Source of the DNA: Planctomycetota bacterium
GTDB taxonomy: Bacteria > Planctomycetota > UBA1135 > GCA-002686595
Reading direction: 5' to 3'
DNA: 33,474 nucleotides
Assembly (NCBI GenBank): GCA_029259655.1
Contig: JAJDET010000301.1
Span: 1-33,474, forward strand
Shown: piece by piece, positions 1 to 8,094 of the stretch
How positions within the stretch are numbered: the first letter of the stretch is position 1
Layout: each line of letters begins with the position of its first letter
The notes under the pieces: generated by a model
What the model was told of the DNA's origin: nothing
The model's input: the letters and a program-made list of their open reading frames with translations, nothing else
The model's database searches: none
Translations under genes and position numbers: made by a program

Positions 1-481
1 GGAACTCGAGCAGGGCGAACTCCTTCGACGAGAGCTTCACCTTCTCTCCGGCCCGGCGGGCGGTGCGCGCGACGAGGTCGAGCTCCAGGTCGTCGCAGTG
101 GAGCTTCACGGCCTCCGTCGCCTGCCCGCGCCGGAGCAGCGCGCGCACGCGCGCCAGGAGCTCGTCGAACTCGAAGGGCTTCGTCAGGTAGTCGTCGGCA
201 CCGGCGTCGAGCCCCGTGACCTTGTGCTTCGTCGCGGAGAGCGCGGTGAGCATCAGGATCGGGACCTTCGACCCCCGTCGACGCAAGCACCGGCAGACGT
301 CCACCCCGTCGCGGTCCGGCAGCATCACGTCGAGGATGACCAGGTCGTAGGGTTCGGTCGCCGCGAGCTCTTCGGCCTCGAAACCGTGCCCGGTCAGATC
401 GACGCTGTAGCTCTGCTCCGCGAGCCCCTGCCGAACGGCAGTGGCCATCTTGGGATTGTCTTCGACGACGAGGATGCGCAT
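1..481 (-). CDS. OmpR-family response regulator, C-terminus cut by window edge
   Basis: This is the N-terminal 160 residues of a two-component transcriptional regulator; the rest lies left of the window. The start MRILVVEDN is a typical receiver-domain beginning with the acidic residues E7 and D8. The phospho-acceptor is D51 (VILDVMLP), followed by T79 (MLTAL) and K101 (DDYLTKPF), the full conserved receiver set. After residue about 120 the sequence VKLHCDDLELDL...VKLSSKEFALLEF is the beginning of an OmpR/PhoB winged-helix DNA-binding domain. A partner histidine kinase is not in the window and may lie to the left. A GGAG sits about 9 nt before the ATG. A TAGGAT hexamer at 511-506 on the minus strand could be the -10 element of an about 18 nt leader. 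The target genes are unknown. Confidence 0.95.
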   Translation of the reverse strand, partial: MRILVVEDNPKMATAVRQGLAEQSYSVDLTGHGFEAEELAATEPYDLVILDVMLPDRDGVDVCRCLRRRGSKVPILMLTALSATKHKVTGLDAGADDYLTKPFEFDELLARVRALLRRGQATEAVKLHCDDLELDLVARTARRAGEKVKLSSKEFALLEF

Positions 482-505
482 CACGCTGGCTCCGCGGAGA
501 AGCAC

Positions 506-511
506 ATCCTA
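506..511 (-). promoter_or_regulatory. possible -10 box of the OmpR regulator
   Basis: TAGGAT on the minus strand begins 30 nt before the ATG at 481, leaving room for a short leader with a GGAG Shine-Dalgarno. No convincing -35 element is seen. The call rests on hexamer match and position only. Confidence 0.35.
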
Positions 512-557
512 GCGCGTGACGCGCCGGAGCTCCGATCGGGAGAGTTCTCCACTTTCG

Positions 558-588
558 CGAGCGGAATCGCTCGTGCCGTTCCCGGCAC
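558..588. other. two adjacent perfect 6-bp hairpins
   Basis: CGAGCG-GAAT-CGCTCG (558-573) is followed immediately, sharing one base, by GTGCCG-TTCC-CGGCAC (573-588). Both have perfect 6-bp stems and 4-nt loops. They lie in the 239-bp divergent gap between the OmpR regulator and the PRC-barrel gene. There is no T-run, so a classical terminator is unlikely. An operator pair or a structured leader of the PRC-barrel mRNA are alternatives. The rest of 482-720 shows no gene. Confidence 0.4.
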
Positions 589-708
589 ACTTCCCGCTTG
601 CGCGTCGTTCACGACGGATGAGCGCGTTTTCAGGTCGACTTCACCGCGCTCTCACTCCGCAGCCCTAGTCCTTGGTGTCGGGGTGATAGTCACCTCACAA
701 CCCAGCCC

Positions 709-714
709 AAGGAG
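709..714 (+). promoter_or_regulatory. Shine-Dalgarno deciding the GTG start at 721
   Basis: AAGGAG ends 6 nt before the GTG at 721. It supports this non-ATG start over the internal ATG that follows the signal peptide. Confidence 0.7.
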
Positions 715-720
715 CCCGAA

Positions 721-1872
721 GTGAGACGACACCTACTCGCGATCGTACCCTGCATCACGGCTCTCCTGACCGCCTCCGCGGCAGCCCAGCCGCCCGGCGG
801 CATGAACGTGAAGCGCCTCCTCGTCTGCGAGACGAGGCAGGACCTCGAACGCCCCCTGGTCCTCGCGGAGACGACGAACGTCCTCGGCGCCCGGATCCTC
901 AACCGGGGCGAAGAGCTGGGCACGCTGCGCGACCTGGTGATCGACCGTCGCACGGGGCGTGCGGCGTTCGGCATCGTCGCGAGCGAGGGTGCCCTCGGCC
1001 TCGGAGAGGTCGACGTCGTGATCCCCTACGGCGACCTGGGCTGGCACACGCGCGAAGCCGCGTTCGTCAGCGACCTCGACGAGGAGCGCCTGGCCGCCAT
1101 GCCGGTCTTCTCGGCTGAGCTGCTCCAGGAGCTCGGCGCCGACGCGGACGCCGCGGGGCGACCGGCCGAGGGCAGCGCGACGATGCGCGGGGACGTGCTC
1201 GCCGCGTTCTTCGAGGTCCGCATGCCGGAACGCATCACCGGCGAGATCGTCACCGTCTCGCACTGGTCGCACGAGAGCCTGGACGACGGCCACGGGGAAT
1301 ACGTCGCGCTCACGATCGAGGCCACCGGGGGCGACTCGATGCGCATCCTGCTCGGTCCTCCCGCCTTCATCGAGGGAGCCGGGATGACCGAGCTCGTCCC
1401 GGGCGCGAGCATCACCGCGGGCGGCGTCCCCGGCAACGACGACGCGGGCGACCTCTTCGTCGCGACCGACGTCGAGCTGGGCGAGGAGACGCTCGAACTG
1501 CGCGACGAGGTGGGGGCTCCGTTGTGGAAGACCCTGCGCTATTCGCTCGTGAGCGACCTCACGGGACGCACGCTCGTCGCCGGCAGTGAAGAGGTCGGAC
1601 GGCCGGTCTCGATCGTCGTCGACGTGCGCAGCGGCCAGATCGTCTTCGCCGTGCTCGAGCTGGACGGCGAGCGCTGCCCGATCCCGATGCGCACGCTCAT
1701 GGTCGCGGGCGACGATCGGTTGATCCTGCACGGCCGCACGACGGACGGCCTCGCCGCGGCGCCGCGTCTCTTCGGTGAAGAGATCGGCGAGCTGAACGAC
1801 CCGGCCCTGCGCGCCGCGATCTACGAGTTCTTCTCCGTCGACGCAGGAAGCGTGCTCCCGCGGCGATCCTGA
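721..1872 (+). CDS. exported protein with two PRC-barrel domains
   Basis: The protein has 383 residues and a GTG start supported by AAGGAG. Residues 1-22 form a signal peptide (basic start, hydrophobic core, cleavage near ASAAAQ), so it probably acts in the periplasm or outside the cell. Residues about 47-125 (LGARILNRGEELGTLRDLVID) and about 270-345 (LVSDLTGRTLVAGSEEVG...IVVDVRSGQI) look like two PRC-barrel domains. Between them is an OB-like segment with the pattern LGPPAF...ELVPGASITAGG...LRDEVGAPLW. PRC-barrels are small beta-barrels found in RimM, in photosynthetic reaction-centre H subunits and in many stress-associated exported proteins; substrate and partner here are unknown. The gene is divergent from the OmpR regulator, and control by it is only a possibility. 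Its 3' end overlaps the convergent small membrane gene by 52 bp. Confidence 0.85.
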   Translation: MRRHLLAIVPCITALLTASAAAQPPGGMNVKRLLVCETRQDLERPLVLAETTNVLGARILNRGEELGTLRDLVIDRRTGRAAFGIVASEGALGLGEVDVVIPYGDLGWHTREAAFVSDLDEERLAAMPVFSAELLQELGADADAAGRPAEGSATMRGDVLAAFFEVRMPERITGEIVTVSHWSHESLDDGHGEYVALTIEATGGDSMRILLGPPAFIEGAGMTELVPGASITAGGVPGNDDAGDLFVATDVELGEETLELRDEVGAPLWKTLRYSLVSDLTGRTLVAGSEEVGRPVSIVVDVRSGQIVFAVLELDGERCPIPMRTLMVAGDDRLILHGRTTDGLAAAPRLFGEEIGELNDPALRAAIYEFFSVDAGSVLPRRS

Positions 1873-2237
1873 CCACCACCGCTGCCCGCATCGGCCCCCC
1901 CGGCATCCGCTCCTCCAACTTTGTTGGGTGACGATGCGGGCAGCACTCCCCGCGCCGGAGCGCCCCTTCGAAGGCGAGCGCCCAGCATCGCGACGGCGAG
2001 CCCGGCGAGACCGCGCACGAGGCCGCCGGGGAACGACCGGTGGACGTTCTGCTTGGCCTCGTCGTAACCGATTCGCTCCGCGAAGGTCCGGCGCGTACGC
2101 CCTCCCTGCGAGGCGTTCGCCACCTGGAGCACGGCCCAGACGATCATCGCCAGGCCGACCGCGATCAGGCCGGCTCCCACACGGCGGCGGAGCCTACTCG
2201 GGGTCGTGTCGGTCACGGCTGGAGAGGTTACCGGCAT
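1821..2237 (-). CDS. small two-TM membrane protein, unknown function
   Basis: The ORF has 138 residues when started at the ATG at 2237. A GTG at 2216 is an alternative start, and an upstream ATG at 2312 would lie deep inside rmuC. One hydrophobic segment (VGAGLIAVGLAMIVWAVLQV) is followed by a basic and polar linker (GRTRRTFAERIGYDEAKQN). A second hydrophobic segment (LVRGLAGLAVAMLGARL) follows, then a low-complexity Gly/Ala/Asp-rich tail. The layout is faintly like DUF3185-type two-helix proteins, but I do not recognise it with confidence. It overlaps the rmuC 3' end and is likely co-transcribed with it. Its C-terminal 17 codons lie antisense to the end of the PRC-barrel gene, so the tail may be poorly conserved. 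No strong Shine-Dalgarno is present. Confidence 0.55.
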   Translation of the reverse strand: MPVTSPAVTDTTPSRLRRRVGAGLIAVGLAMIVWAVLQVANASQGGRTRRTFAERIGYDEAKQNVHRSFPGGLVRGLAGLAVAMLGARLRRGAPARGVLPASSPNKVGGADAGGADAGSGGGQDRRGSTLPASTEKNS

Positions 2238-3405
2238 TCGGCTCTGCCCGTCCCGCGCGGCGGCGGCGGCGCTTCCTGCGCGGAGCAGGCGAGACCTCGT
2301 CCCGGGGTGCACGGGGTATGACGCCGATCCGTGCGGGGTTCGCCACGGAGCGGTTCGAGGCCGCGCCCTCCTCCTCGAAGCGACGGAGCGTGGGCAGGAC
2401 GTGGTCGTCCACCGCGGAGACGAGTGAGTTGTAGCGCTCGACGGCGCTCGCCAGCGATCGGCCGAGCGTCTCGGTGTGGGCGAAGGCCTCGGCGGATCGA
2501 CGGTGGAGCTCGCGCCCCAGCTCGTAGAGCTCGCGAGCCCCGTCGCTGAGCCGTTGCTCCCGCCAGCCGGCGTGGACGGCGCGCAGGAGGCCGATGAGAG
2601 TGGACGGGCTCGCCAGGATCACGTCGCGCGCCGCGGCGTGCTCGAGCAGGTCGGGTCGCGCCGAGAGCGCCGCGTCGACGAGCTGGTCGCCCGGCACGAA
2701 CATGATCACGAACTCCGGCGAGCGCTCGAACTGCAACCAGTACTCCTTGCGCGCCAGCCGGTCGACCTGCTGGACCACGGCCATCGCGAAGCGCGCGAGG
2801 TGGTCGTCCGCGGCGGCCTCGTCGCCCTCTCCTTCGGCGTCGAGCGCGTCGAGGTAGGCGTCGATCGGCGTCTTCGCGTCGACGGCCAGGAGACGCTCGT
2901 TCGGGAGGCGCACGACCAGGTCCGGCCGCTGCCGACGACCGTCGGCGCCCTGCACGAGCTCCTGCGCGGAGAAGTCGCAGTAGGGGCGCATGCCGGCGAG
3001 CTCGACGACCCGCTCGAGCTGGATCTCCCCCCAGCGGCCACGCACGTTCGGGCGGCGCAACGCCTGTCCGAGCTTGCTCGTCTCGCGCGAGAGCTCGCGG
3101 TTCGCACGCACCATCCCCTTCACCTGAGAGCGCAGGCCGGCGTTGTCTCGACCGAGTCTGGCCAGCTCCTCGTGGGTGCGTTCCAGCGCTCGATCGATCG
3201 GGCGCACGAGCGCCTCGAAGGCGTCTCGCGCTCGACCCTCGACCTCACCGCCGTGCCGGGCGTTCTCCTCGAGGCGATCCCGCTCGGCCGAGATCCGGTC
3301 GCCTCGCCGCCAGAGCAGGAGCGCCGCGATCCACCCCAGCGCGGCGAGGACCAGAGCGACTACCAGTGCCAGTCGAAGCGCCTCGGGCTCCAAGTCTTCC
3401 AGCAT
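2194..3405 (-). CDS. rmuC: RmuC-family DNA recombination protein
   Basis: The protein has 403 residues from the ATG at 3405; a longer reading from 3462 would run into hemE. The layout is one N-terminal TM helix (LRLALVVALVLAALGWIAALLL), then an Arg/Glu-rich coiled coil to about residue 125. The RmuC domain follows, with the family signatures NVRGRWGEIQLERVVELAGM, RPDLVVRLPN, LAVDAKTP and FVIMFVPGDQ. RmuC proteins have a PD-(D/E)XK nuclease-like core and limit recombination at inverted repeats in E. coli; the biochemical activity is poorly defined. The C-terminus is Arg-rich (PAPRRKRRRRRAGR). The gene is divergent from hemE with only 31 bp between start codons. A minus-strand TACGGT at 3422-3417 predicts a transcript starting about 5 nt before the ATG. 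Confidence 0.9.
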   Translation of the reverse strand: MLEDLEPEALRLALVVALVLAALGWIAALLLWRRGDRISAERDRLEENARHGGEVEGRARDAFEALVRPIDRALERTHEELARLGRDNAGLRSQVKGMVRANRELSRETSKLGQALRRPNVRGRWGEIQLERVVELAGMRPYCDFSAQELVQGADGRRQRPDLVVRLPNERLLAVDAKTPIDAYLDALDAEGEGDEAAADDHLARFAMAVVQQVDRLARKEYWLQFERSPEFVIMFVPGDQLVDAALSARPDLLEHAAARDVILASPSTLIGLLRAVHAGWREQRLSDGARELYELGRELHRRSAEAFAHTETLGRSLASAVERYNSLVSAVDDHVLPTLRRFEEEGAASNRSVANPARIGVIPRAPRDEVSPAPRRKRRRRRAGRAEPNAGNLSSRDRHDPE

Positions 3406-3416
3406 GGCAGCGAGCG

Positions 3417-3426
3417 ACCGTACACT
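3417..3426. promoter_or_regulatory. overlapping divergent -10 boxes of rmuC and hemE
   Basis: On the plus strand TACACT (3421-3426) begins 16 nt before the hemE ATG. On the minus strand TACGGT (3422-3417) begins 17 nt before the rmuC ATG. The two hexamers share 2 bp, so polymerase binding to one would block the other. Neither gene has a visible Shine-Dalgarno, and very short leaders are predicted. No clear -35 is present for either. Confidence 0.5.
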
Positions 3427-3436
3427 CCAGCACGCC

Positions 3437-4465
3437 ATGGAGTTGAACGGAAAAGAACGCATGCTGGCCGCCTGTCGGCGCGAGCCCGTCGACCGCCGTC
3501 CGGCATGGATGATGCGTCAGGCCGGGCGCTATCTCCCCGAGTACCGGGCGCTGCGCGAGGGGCGTGAGTTCCTCGACATGGTGCGCGCTCCGGAGGTCGC
3601 CGCGGAGATCACCTGCCAGCCGATCCGTCGCTTCGGCATGGACGCGGCCGTGATCTTCAGCGACATCCTCGTGCCGCCGGCGGCCATGGGGCTCGACGTG
3701 TCGTTCCACTCCGGCCGCGGGCCCGTGATCGAGCCCGTCGTGCGCAACGAGGGCGCCGTGGACCGCCTGATCGACTTCGACCCCGAGAGCGCCTGCGGCT
3801 TCCTCGGCGACACGATCGGCCGCGTGCGCGAGGAGATCGGGGACGAGCGGGCCATCGTCGGCTTCTGCGGAGCCCCCTTCACGACCGCCAGCTACATGAT
3901 CGAGGGCGGTTCGAGTCGCGACTACCTGAACACGAAGGCGATGCTGCACGGTCGCCCCGACCTCTTCGCGAGGCTCGTCGGCCGGCTCGTCGACAACCTG
4001 ATTCCCTATCTCCAGATGCAGGTCCGGGCCGGCGCCGACTGCCTGCAGATCTTCGACAGCTGGGGAGGCGCGCTCTCCGCGAGCACCTACGAGAGCGTTC
4101 TCCTGCCCGAGATGAAGCGGCTCGTCGTCGGTGCGCAGGCGTCCGGGGCGCCGGTCATCCTCTTCGTGAACGGCGGCACCCACCTGCTCGACGTGCTCGT
4201 GGAGACCGGCGCGGACGTGCTCTCGATCGACTGGCGCACACCGCCCGCGGATGCGATCTCCCGCGTCGGAGACCGTGTCGCGCTGCAAGGCAACCTCGAC
4301 CCGTGCGTGCTCTTCGCGCCCCCCGACGTCGTCACGCGCGAGACGCGCCGTGTGCTCGAGGCGTTCGCCGGCGCGCCGGGCCACATCTTCAACCTCGGGA
4401 GCGGCATCCTGCCCAAGACGCCGATCGAGAGCGTCGAGGCGATGTTCCGCGAGGTCCTCGGATGA
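3437..4465 (+). CDS. hemE: uroporphyrinogen decarboxylase
   Basis: HemE decarboxylates the four acetate side chains of uroporphyrinogen III to give coproporphyrinogen III, in the cytoplasm and without a cofactor. The 342-residue length is normal. The N-terminal signature PAWMMRQAGRYLPEY carries the substrate-binding Arg27 and Arg31, and Asp76 lies in FSDILVP, equivalent to the key aspartate that holds the pyrrole NH groups. Further family blocks are GFCGAPFT, ASYMIEGG, IFDSWGG and the C-terminal FNLGSGILPKTP. I chose the ATG at 3437 because the conserved domain begins almost at once and the longer reading lies antisense to rmuC. It leads the heme operon, and its stop overlaps the next start (ATGA). 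Confidence 0.98.
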   Translation: MELNGKERMLAACRREPVDRRPAWMMRQAGRYLPEYRALREGREFLDMVRAPEVAAEITCQPIRRFGMDAAVIFSDILVPPAAMGLDVSFHSGRGPVIEPVVRNEGAVDRLIDFDPESACGFLGDTIGRVREEIGDERAIVGFCGAPFTTASYMIEGGSSRDYLNTKAMLHGRPDLFARLVGRLVDNLIPYLQMQVRAGADCLQIFDSWGGALSASTYESVLLPEMKRLVVGAQASGAPVILFVNGGTHLLDVLVETGADVLSIDWRTPPADAISRVGDRVALQGNLDPCVLFAPPDVVTRETRRVLEAFAGAPGHIFNLGSGILPKTPIESVEAMFREVLG

Positions 4466-5283
4466 ACCCCGACCTGCAGGTCTTCGCCGTCCTGCTACCG
4501 ACCGGCTACCTGTTCGCGGCGATCCTGTACGCGATGGAGTTCGGCGGTCCGCGTGCGCCGCGCGTCGTGGCGATGCGCCGCCTCGCGTTCGCCATGGTCC
4601 TGGCGATACACGCCGCGATGTTCGGCTTGCTGGGCTACGGAGCGGGGAGCTTCCCCCGGCTGGACACCTGGATGGCGATCTCCGCCGTCGCGTTGTGTAC
4701 CGCTCTGCTCTTCGCCGCCATCTCCATCAACGTCGAGAACAAGGGCATCGGTGGAGTGGTCCTCGGCGGTGTCTTCGCGATCCAGCTGGCTGCATCGTGC
4801 TTCGCCCCCCTGCAGGCGGAAGCCCGTGAGGCGAGCCTCGTGAACATGCTCCACGTAACGACGAGCACACTGGCGAGCTCGTCGGTGGCCCTCTCGGGTG
4901 TCCTGGGCGGGCTCTATCTCCTCATGTATCGCCAGATGAGGCTGCGCTCGTTCGGTGCCCTGTTCCAGCGGCTCCCCGACCTGCGCACGCTCGCGCGCCT
5001 CACACGGCGATCGGCCCTGGCGGGCTTCCTGCTCCTGGGCGTCGGTCTAAACCTCGGCATCGGCTGGGCGCACGCCGAGGGGCTCGACTCTTTCTCCTAC
5101 ACCGACCCCTACGTGCTGATCATCCTCGGCCTGTGGGTTCACTTCGGCGTCGTCGCCTTCTCGAAGCGCATTCCGGGGGTGACCGCCTGGCGCGCAGCCT
5201 TTGCGGCGGCCGCGGGCTTTCTGGCCCTGCTCGTCGCGTTCTTGCTCACACTCACGACGGCGACCTTCCACCTGCACGGATGA
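4462..5283 (+). CDS. hemX: HemX/CcsA-like multi-TM cytochrome c assembly family protein
   Basis: This integral membrane protein has 273 residues and about eight predicted TM helices. It resembles the CcsA/CcmC/HemX family (cytochrome c assembly fold). Candidate heme-contacting histidines are in NMLHVTTS (about residue 132) and LGLWVHFG (about 225). I do not see a clear WWD motif, which fits HemX better than a true cytochrome c synthase. HemX-type proteins are commonly encoded beside hemA and have been implicated in controlling glutamyl-tRNA reductase level in Bacillus; the exact role here is inferred from position. It overlaps hemE and hemA by ATGA at both ends, so it is strongly coupled to the operon. 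Confidence 0.8.
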   Translation: MNPDLQVFAVLLPTGYLFAAILYAMEFGGPRAPRVVAMRRLAFAMVLAIHAAMFGLLGYGAGSFPRLDTWMAISAVALCTALLFAAISINVENKGIGGVVLGGVFAIQLAASCFAPLQAEAREASLVNMLHVTTSTLASSSVALSGVLGGLYLLMYRQMRLRSFGALFQRLPDLRTLARLTRRSALAGFLLLGVGLNLGIGWAHAEGLDSFSYTDPYVLIILGLWVHFGVVAFSKRIPGVTAWRAAFAAAAGFLALLVAFLLTLTTATFHLHG

Positions 5284-6521
5284 AGCCGGAGCTAGGGCTG
5301 TTTCTGATCGGGATGTCGTGGCGCACGGCTCCGGTCGCCGTCCGCGGCCGGTACGTCGTTCCGCACGCAGAGCTCGCTGCCCGTCTGGACGCGCTCGGAG
5401 CCATCGCCGACGTGCACGAGCACTTCGTCCTGTCGACGTGCAACAGAACCGAGGTGCTCGTCGCGGCACGGGCCGACGAACGCCTCGAGAGAGTGCTCCG
5501 CAACCTGGTGTTCTCCGGCGCAGAGGACGCTCACCTGTACATGCACCACGGCGTGCGCGCCGTGATACACATGTTTCGCGTGACGGCTGGCCTCGACAGC
5601 ATGGTGCTCGGCGAGAGCGAGATCCTCGGCCAGGTGAAGTCGGCCATGGAGCTCGCACGCGAGAAGAACTGCCTGGGCGAGCTGCTCGGACCGCTCATGC
5701 ACCAGGCGCTCTCCGTCGGGAAGCGCGTGCGCACCGACACGCAGGTCGGAGAGGGGTCGCTGTCGGTCGCGCGCGTGGGAGTCGGCTTGGCGGAACGGGT
5801 ATTCGGGAGCTTCGCCGACGTGAGCGCGCTGGTACTCGGAGCGGGTGACACGGCCGCACTCGTGGGCCGACACCTCGTCTCGGCGGGAATCGGGAAGATC
5901 GCGATCGCGAACCGCACGCGCGCGAACGCCGACGCGTTGGCCGCGGAGCTCGGGGCACGCGCGACGGACTTCGAAGACCTCGGCAGCAACGTCCTGGGCG
6001 CCGACATGCTCGTCGCCTGCCTCGACGGAGCTCCGGGCGTCGTCCGGGCGGACGCGCTGGACCGACGCGCCCTCCGGCGGCGCGACCGACCTCTGCTCGC
6101 AATCGATCTCTCCGTGCCTCGCGCTGTGGATGCGGACGTCGCGGCGCTCGACAACGTCCTCTACTACGATCTCGACGACGTCAAACGCGTCGTCGAGAAG
6201 AACGAGCTGGGTCGCCAGCAGGCCTCGCGCGAGACGTCCGACATCCTCGTGTCCGAAGTGCACAAGTTCGTGAGCCTGCGGACCTACGCGGCGTTCACGC
6301 CCGTGATCGCCGAGCTCCGGCAGCGCTTCGACCAGGTGTCCGAACAGGTTCTCGACGACGTCGCGGGCGAGAACTCGAGTCCGGAGATGATGCGGCTCGC
6401 CCACGAACTGAAGAAGCGGCTGCTCGACCTCTCGCTCTCGCAGCTCAAGGAGAGCGCGCGCCACGCGAGTCCCGCAGATGCGCTCGACCACGAATACCGT
6501 CAGTTCCTCGACAACCTGTGA
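5280..6521 (+). CDS. hemA: glutamyl-tRNA reductase
   Basis: HemA reduces glutamyl-tRNA(Glu) with NADPH to glutamate-1-semialdehyde, the first step of the C5 route to ALA. It has 413 residues, normal for the family. The catalytic thiol is Cys54 in LSTCNRTEV, formed with tRNA-bound glutamate as a thioester. The substrate region is GLDSMVLGESEILGQVK. The NADPH-binding Rossmann domain runs from about 175 (VLGAGDTAALVGRHL), with IANRTRANADALA after it. A C-terminal dimerisation helix bundle spans about 310-413. The ATG at 5280 overlaps the hemX stop (ATGA), and a GTGA overlap joins it to hemC. Having hemA and hemL in one operon means that the whole C5 entry is expressed together. Confidence 0.98.
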   Translation: MKPELGLFLIGMSWRTAPVAVRGRYVVPHAELAARLDALGAIADVHEHFVLSTCNRTEVLVAARADERLERVLRNLVFSGAEDAHLYMHHGVRAVIHMFRVTAGLDSMVLGESEILGQVKSAMELAREKNCLGELLGPLMHQALSVGKRVRTDTQVGEGSLSVARVGVGLAERVFGSFADVSALVLGAGDTAALVGRHLVSAGIGKIAIANRTRANADALAAELGARATDFEDLGSNVLGADMLVACLDGAPGVVRADALDRRALRRRDRPLLAIDLSVPRAVDADVAALDNVLYYDLDDVKRVVEKNELGRQQASRETSDILVSEVHKFVSLRTYAAFTPVIAELRQRFDQVSEQVLDDVAGENSSPEMMRLAHELKKRLLDLSLSQLKESARHASPADALDHEYRQFLDNL

Positions 6522-7435
6522 AGTTCCCTCTAGCGACACGCGGAAGCCGGCTCGCTCTGTGGCAGGCTGAATCGACGAAGAGCCAGCTCGAGACGGCCTT
6601 CACCGGCCTCGAGGTGGAGCTCGTCGTGGTCCATTCGTCGGGCGACCAGCGCACCGACATCGAGCTGGCCAAGTTCGGGAGCATCGGGATCTTCACTGTG
6701 GAGGTCGATCGCGCGGTGCTCGACGGCCGCGCGCGGGGGAGCGTCCACAGCCTCAAGGACATGACGACCACACTCGAGCCGGGACTCGCGCTCGCGGGCA
6801 CGCTGGGTCGCGGTCCGACGAAGGATGCCCTCGTCTCGCGAGGGGGAGAGCGGCTCGAAGAGCTCCCCGCGGGAGCTCGGGTGGCCACGGGTTCGCGCCG
6901 ACGTGCAGCGATGGTGCGCGCGCTTCGCCCCGACCTCGAGATCGTCGGCGTCCGCGGCAACGTGGAGACGCGCCTCGCGAAACTGGACGCGGGCGAGATG
7001 GACGCACTCGTGCTCGCCCACGCGGGAGCGGCTCGGCTCGGCCTGCAGGCGCGCATCACCCAGGTACTCGACCTGGACCACTTCCTCCCCGCGGTCGGAC
7101 AGGGGATCGTCGGTCTCGTGTGCGGAGAAGACGACGACGAGGCTCGCGCGAAGCTCTTCGCGGTGAGCGACCTCGAGGCGTGGCACGAAGCTCTGGCCGA
7201 GCGGGCCCTGCTCGCCGGGCTGAGGGGCGGCTGCAACGTGCCCGTCGGCGGTCACGCACGGGTCGTCGAGAACACGATCCACCTCTCGAGCCGTGTTCTC
7301 TCGCTCGACGGGAGCCGCGTGGTCGAGGGTGAGATCCGGGGCAGTCGGGACGACGCCGAGGAGCTCGGACGCGAGCTCGCGCGCGACCTCCTCTCCAGGG
7401 GGGCCGAAGAACTCATCGAAGAGGCACGAGCATGA
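6518..7435 (+). CDS. hemC: hydroxymethylbilane synthase (porphobilinogen deaminase)
   Basis: HemC polymerises four porphobilinogens to hydroxymethylbilane using a covalently attached dipyrromethane cofactor. The protein has 305 residues and begins at a GTG that overlaps the hemA stop. The start KFPLATRGSRLALWQ is the canonical N-terminus. The substrate and cofactor loops VHSLKDM and GSRRRAAM are present. The cofactor-attaching cysteine is Cys239 in LRGGCNVPVG. It lies between hemA and hemD and is tightly coupled to both. Confidence 0.98.
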   Translation: MKFPLATRGSRLALWQAESTKSQLETAFTGLEVELVVVHSSGDQRTDIELAKFGSIGIFTVEVDRAVLDGRARGSVHSLKDMTTTLEPGLALAGTLGRGPTKDALVSRGGERLEELPAGARVATGSRRRAAMVRALRPDLEIVGVRGNVETRLAKLDAGEMDALVLAHAGAARLGLQARITQVLDLDHFLPAVGQGIVGLVCGEDDDEARAKLFAVSDLEAWHEALAERALLAGLRGGCNVPVGGHARVVENTIHLSSRVLSLDGSRVVEGEIRGSRDDAEELGRELARDLLSRGAEELIEEARA

Positions 7436-8094
7436 AACGACTCCTCGTAACGGGACCGATCGGGCGGACGGAGGAATACGCGGCCGCCGCACGGGGAGTC
7501 GGGTGGGAGGTCGACATCCGCGAGCTGATCGAGGTCCGCGATTGCGAGCTTCCGCACGACGTGCTCGGAAGGCCCGCGGACGTCATCTGCATTACGAGCA
7601 AACACGCTCTACCCGCCCTCGCCGCCGCGCGATCCGCCCCGATCGCCGTGGTCGGCGACGAGACGGCGTCCCTCGTCATGGAAATGGGCAAGCGCGTGAT
7701 GGTCGGACCCGCGCCCTCGGCGATGGACCTCGAGCACGAGATCGCGCGCCGTTTCCCCGCGGGCTCGCGCGTGCTGTGGCCGCGCGGTCCGCTCTCGGAC
7801 GAGCTCGCACGGAGCCTCCGGACGCGCGGGTACCGCGTCGAGGATCCGGTCGTCTACGAGACCGTCTTCTTGAGCATCGAGCTGCCCGAAGCCGACGCCG
7901 TGTTCCTCGCGAGCCCCTCCGCCGTGGACGCCTTCGTCCAGAACGGAGGCCGGGTGCGGTCGGGCGTCGCCATCGGAACCAAGACGGCCAAGGCGATGGA
8001 GGACCAGAAGGGATCGTTCGTATCGGTCGTCAAGCTGCCCCATCCATCCGCGGAACAGCTCGCGGCCTGTCTGGAGAAGCTGAATGAGGCCTGA
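7432..8094 (+). CDS. hemD: uroporphyrinogen-III synthase
   Basis: HemD inverts ring D and cyclises hydroxymethylbilane to uroporphyrinogen III. At 220 residues it is slightly short for the family (usually about 240-260). Family traits are the starting TGPIGRTEEYAAAARGVGW, VICITSKHALPAL, VLWPRGPLSDELARSLRTRGYRV, the VVYETV segment and VFLASPSAVDAF, giving the two alternating Rossmann-like lobes. HemD is poorly conserved in sequence, so identification leans on these blocks and on its position directly after hemC (ATGA overlap). Its 3' end overlaps the hemL start by 11 bp. Confidence 0.93.
   Translation: MKRLLVTGPIGRTEEYAAAARGVGWEVDIRELIEVRDCELPHDVLGRPADVICITSKHALPALAAARSAPIAVVGDETASLVMEMGKRVMVGPAPSAMDLEHEIARRFPAGSRVLWPRGPLSDELARSLRTRGYRVEDPVVYETVFLSIELPEADAVFLASPSAVDAFVQNGGRVRSGVAIGTKTAKAMEDQKGSFVSVVKLPHPSAEQLAACLEKLNEA

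Noticed and set aside
3143-3436. N-terminal extension of hemE
   Set aside because: It is antisense to rmuC, and the conserved HemE start is at 3437.
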